From the NCBI GenBank assembly GCA_944391745.1, contig CALXUS010000012.1, positions 1 to 58,967 on the forward strand: a stretch of 58,967 nucleotides of DNA, given 5' to 3'. Numbering within the stretch: position 1 is the first letter of the stretch; every line of letters begins with the position of its first letter. The DNA comes from an uncultured Clostridia bacterium. GTDB lineage: Bacteria > Bacillota > Clostridia > TANB77 > CAG-508. The position numbers and the translations under genes are program-made. Under the pieces are notes generated by a model. That model worked only from the letters and a program-made list of their open reading frames with translations. It searched no databases and had not been told where the DNA came from. Below are positions 56,630 through 58,967 of the stretch, piece after piece.

Positions 56630-58516
56630 TTAAGATCTTATTACTAATTTATCAAATTTGCTATTTATGTAATCTTCTAATTTTTGCATAAATATATCAC
56701 CCTTTATTTCTTTTTTAGCAACCATATCTAATCCTTTTTCCCAGCTAGCCGTTAACTTTGGATTTAGCATATCTGGCATTGATAATTTTACAATATCATA
56801 AATATATTCTCCTTTTTGAGTGGGTGTAATTATTTGTGTTTTTGTATTTATTTGAATATATTTTATTTTTTCCAGCTTTTTAATTATTTCTGCTCTTGTT
56901 GCACTTGTTCCAATTCCTGCCCCTTTTATTTGTTCTCTTAATTCTTCATCTTCAATTAATTTTCCGGCATTTTCCATGGCTAGAATTATTGAACCTGAAT
57001 TATATCTTGTAGGTGGATTTGTTTCGGATTCTTTTATTGTATATTCTTTGACATCCAATTTTTCACCTTTTTTTACCTCAATGTTTTCCACATTTTGTTC
57101 ATCAGTTGTGGATTTTTTTAGTACTGTTAGATATCCTTGTTTTGTGCAAACCTTTGTACTAGCATAAAATTTTTCTCCACACACATTAACTGTAATATTC
57201 ATTTTATTAAATTCTGCTGGTGGATAAAATATTGCTAAGAATCTTTTTACAATTACCTTATATACTTCTTTTTGCAAATCTGGTAAAGAGTTTAAATTTT
57301 CATACCCTTTTCCAGTTGGAATTATCGCATAGTGGTCTGTTATTTTGCTATCATTTACATATTTTGTTTTTACCAAATTTGTAGAGAATTTTTCTTCTTT
57401 CATTTGTTTTATATATCCTTGAATTTCTTCATCTTTGTATCCTGAGGCAATTCCATTTAAGTTTTGATTTATAACTTTGGCAACTGCAGTTGATAGCACT
57501 CTTGCATCTGTTCTAGGATATGTTACAAGCTTTTTTTCATAAAGATTTTGTATAATTTCGAGTGTCTGGTCCGGCTTTATTTTAAATCTTTTTGTACATT
57601 CATTTTGAATTTCCGCTAAGTTAAATAAAAGTGGAGCATTTTCTTTTTGTTTTGATTTTTTTACTTCTTCTACAACTGCCTCTTTTCCATCTAAAGTTTT
57701 TATAAATTTTTCCGCATCCTCTTTTTTCTTAAATCCACTATCATTGTACAATTTTGGAGTTTGGTATACACTTGATGTCTCTGTTACTTTCCATTCAGCT
57801 CCAAACTTAGTAAAGTCTCCATTGATTTTATAAAATGGTACTTTAACAAAATTACGTATTTCTCTTTCTCTTTCAACAATCATACCTAATACGCAGGTCA
57901 TAACTCTACCAACTGATATTGAGGCCTTTTCTTCATTTATTTCTTTTGCTAACCTTCTACCATATATTATAGAAAGCATTCTTGAAAAATTTATTCCTAT
58001 TAAATAATCTTCTTTCGCTCTTAAATATGCACTATCTGACAAGCTATCATATTCAGATTCTGGTTTTGCTTCTTTTATTCCACGCAAAATTTCTTCCTCG
58101 GTTTGAGAATCTATCCAGACTCTTTTTATCTCTGCTTTTGGGTTTGGCTTAGCCATCATAAAGACTAATCTTTGTATATATTCTCCCTCTCTTCCAGAGT
58201 CTCCAGCATTATATATTACTTCTACATCTTCTCGTTGTAATAATCCTTTTACTATATTAAATTGATTTTCAACCGCTGGGATTATTTCGTATTTCCATTC
58301 TTTAGGAATAAATGGTAAAGTGTCTAATCTCCAAAATTTTAGTTTTTCATCATATTTATCTGGATAACTCATGGTAACTAAGTGTCCTACGCACCATGTA
58401 ATTATCCAGTTTTCTGATTCTAGATATCCATTTTTTCTAGTTGTATTTATTTTTAATGCTTTTGAAAATTCCATTGCTACTGATGGCTTTTCCGTTATTA
58501 TTAGTTTTTTTCCCAT
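56630..58516 (-). CDS. topB: DNA topoisomerase III
   Basis: A type IA topoisomerase that unlinks replicating and recombining DNA. The TOPRIM domain starts LIITEKPSVAMEFSKAL; the catalytic tyrosine lies in YPRTDARVLS (Y333). The start is the ATG at 58516, because GAGGAAAAC ends just before it and the upstream TTG at 58531 lies within that site. The TOPRIM acidic loop reads AGDSGREGE, with Gly in place of the second Asp of the usual DxDxE. That Gly variant also occurs in many TopB-like proteins. Confidence 0.95.
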   Translation of the reverse strand: MGKKLIITEKPSVAMEFSKALKINTTRKNGYLESENWIITWCVGHLVTMSYPDKYDEKLKFWRLDTLPFIPKEWKYEIIPAVENQFNIVKGLLQREDVEVIYNAGDSGREGEYIQRLVFMMAKPNPKAEIKRVWIDSQTEEEILRGIKEAKPESEYDSLSDSAYLRAKEDYLIGINFSRMLSIIYGRRLAKEINEEKASISVGRVMTCVLGMIVEREREIRNFVKVPFYKINGDFTKFGAEWKVTETSSVYQTPKLYNDSGFKKKEDAEKFIKTLDGKEAVVEEVKKSKQKENAPLLFNLAEIQNECTKRFKIKPDQTLEIIQNLYEKKLVTYPRTDARVLSTAVAKVINQNLNGIASGYKDEEIQGYIKQMKEEKFSTNLVKTKYVNDSKITDHYAIIPTGKGYENLNSLPDLQKEVYKVIVKRFLAIFYPPAEFNKMNITVNVCGEKFYASTKVCTKQGYLTVLKKSTTDEQNVENIEVKKGEKLDVKEYTIKESETNPPTRYNSGSIILAMENAGKLIEDEELREQIKGAGIGTSATRAEIIKKLEKIKYIQINTKTQIITPTQKGEYIYDIVKLSMPDMLNPKLTASWEKGLDMVAKKEIKGDIFMQKLEDYINSKFDKLVIRS

Positions 58517-58537
58517 GTTTTCCTCTTTCAAGTTTAT

Positions 58538-58566
58538 GTTATATCATATAGTTTTAATTGTGTCAA
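58538..58566 (-). promoter_or_regulatory. topB promoter
   Basis: On the minus strand a perfect TTGACA (58561-58566) and TATAAC (58538-58543), 17 bases apart, about 20 bases upstream of the start. Confidence 0.65.
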
Positions 58567-58634
58567 AATATTTTACTATGGGAATAGTTCTTTTTATAAA
58601 TTATTTGCATAAACTACAAATTTTCTCCATATTT

Positions 58635-58662
58635 TAGACATAATTAAAAAGTAAAATATATT
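58635..58662 (+). promoter_or_regulatory. Promoter-like element of a possible short plus-strand transcript
   Basis: A -35 TAGACA (58635-58640) and a -10 TATATT (58657-58662), spacing 16, in the gap between topB and the tRNA. A terminator-like hairpin lies 70-100 bases downstream. A ribosome-like site (GAAAGG) and a 23-codon frame (ATG at 58679) lie between them, overlapping the hairpin. The product, if any, is unknown. Confidence 0.4.
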
Positions 58663-58729
58663 TAAATCAAACGAAAGGATGTGTTGCCTATACGAATTTG
58701 TTCATTTTCTAATAAATAATCCCCTGTAT

Positions 58730-58768
58730 GAGAGCTTTCATTATATATGAAAAGCTCTCTTGTATTTT
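58730..58768 (+). terminator. Intrinsic terminator (plus strand) between topB and tRNA
   Basis: A 9-bp stem GAGAGCTTT (58730-58738) / AAAGCTCTC (58751-58759), extended by ATG/CAT pairs with one bulge, followed by TTGTATTTT. No recognised gene precedes it on this strand. Confidence 0.65.
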
Positions 58769-58850
58769 AATAAAAAAATCATAAATTTATTTTTTCTGCA
58801 TATAATTATATTAGTAATATTTATAGTTAAAATAAACTTTACAAAAACTG

Positions 58851-58879
58851 TTGACAAAAGTTATATAACGATGTATACT
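58851..58879 (+). promoter_or_regulatory. Promoter of the initiator tRNA
   Basis: A perfect TTGACA (58851-58856) and TATACT (58874-58879) with a 17-base spacer, 16 bases upstream of the tRNA. Confidence 0.8.
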
Positions 58880-58895
58880 AATAATGTTAATACAT

Positions 58896-58967
58896 CGCGG
58901 GGTGGAGCAGTTGGCAGCTCGTTGGGCTCATAACCCAAAGGTCGGTAGTTCGAGTCTACCTCCCGCA
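58896..58967 (+). tRNA. Initiator tRNA-fMet (CAU), last base(s) beyond window
   Basis: The cloverleaf folds fully. The acceptor arm CGCGGGG pairs with TCCCGCA, leaving the C1-A72 mismatch of initiator tRNAs. The anticodon stem carries the three G:C pairs (GGG/CCC) typical of initiators, and the loop CTCATAA contains the CAT anticodon. The D arm is GAGC/GCTC and the T loop TTCGAGT. The discriminator base (73) and any CCA end lie outside the window. Confidence 0.97.

Noticed and set aside
56630..58516. topB as evidence for a mobile element
   Set aside because: Topoisomerase III occurs on conjugative elements, but here it stands alone with a normal promoter and no mobile neighbours.

Overview
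The window comes from a low-GC, endospore-forming, anaerobic Firmicute, most likely a Clostridia lineage of the AT-rich gut type. The support is indirect but consistent: very AT-rich DNA with strong GGAGG-type ribosome sites, a class III (oxygen-sensitive) ribonucleotide reductase, a Spo0E-like phosphatase, two small spore-coat-like proteins, and the gdpP-rplI-dnaB neighbourhood typical of Firmicutes. The species cannot be named from the sequence alone.

Layout. 1-5.6 kb: small accessory genes (flavodoxin fragment, small membrane proteins, a penicillin-binding-like serine hydrolase, a possibly acquired membrane gene at 2.5 kb) and a D,D-carboxypeptidase. 5.7-25.2 kb: the most interesting part, a 14-gene minus-strand operon encoding a type IV secretion-like machine. 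It holds two VirB2-like pilin candidates, PrgI/VirB3, a VirB4 split into a membrane-anchored N-terminal protein and an ATPase, three paralogous VirB6-like channel proteins (one fused to an alpha/beta hydrolase, one carrying a 30-bp tandem proline-rich repeat), an NlpC/P60 wall hydrolase, a 920-residue protein with a degenerate M23-like end, and three bitopic proteins of which two look VirB8/NTF2-like. A terminator closes it. The divergent side carries spo0E-like and a third virB2-like gene with a consensus-perfect promoter, and the shared control region contains a Spo0A-box match. No relaxase, coupling ATPase (VirD4) or integrase is visible in the window.

25.3-32.4 kb: the M16 peptidase pair YmfH/YmfF, a frameshifted GT-C glycosyltransferase-like gene, rpsU, and nrdG/nrdD. 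32.7-36.6 kb: a PASTA-type penicillin-binding protein, rsmA and a sortase in one operon. 36.7-44.8 kb: gdpP-rplI-dnaB-tilS-ftsH-coiled-coil gene. 45.0-52.5 kb: rpoB and rpoC, with a long rpoB leader that contains a terminator-like hairpin. 52.9-58.5 kb: wall-active enzymes (M15-type peptidase, GH25 lysozyme with LysM repeats, M23 peptidase), two coat-like genes and topB. The window ends in an initiator tRNA.

Reading of the system: the secretion-like operon sits among housekeeping genes, has its own wall-cutting and hydrolase modules and lacks visible DNA-processing genes. It may be a chromosomal machine used for protein export, cell contact, or DNA release or uptake rather than an ordinary conjugative element. 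That is inference from gene content only.
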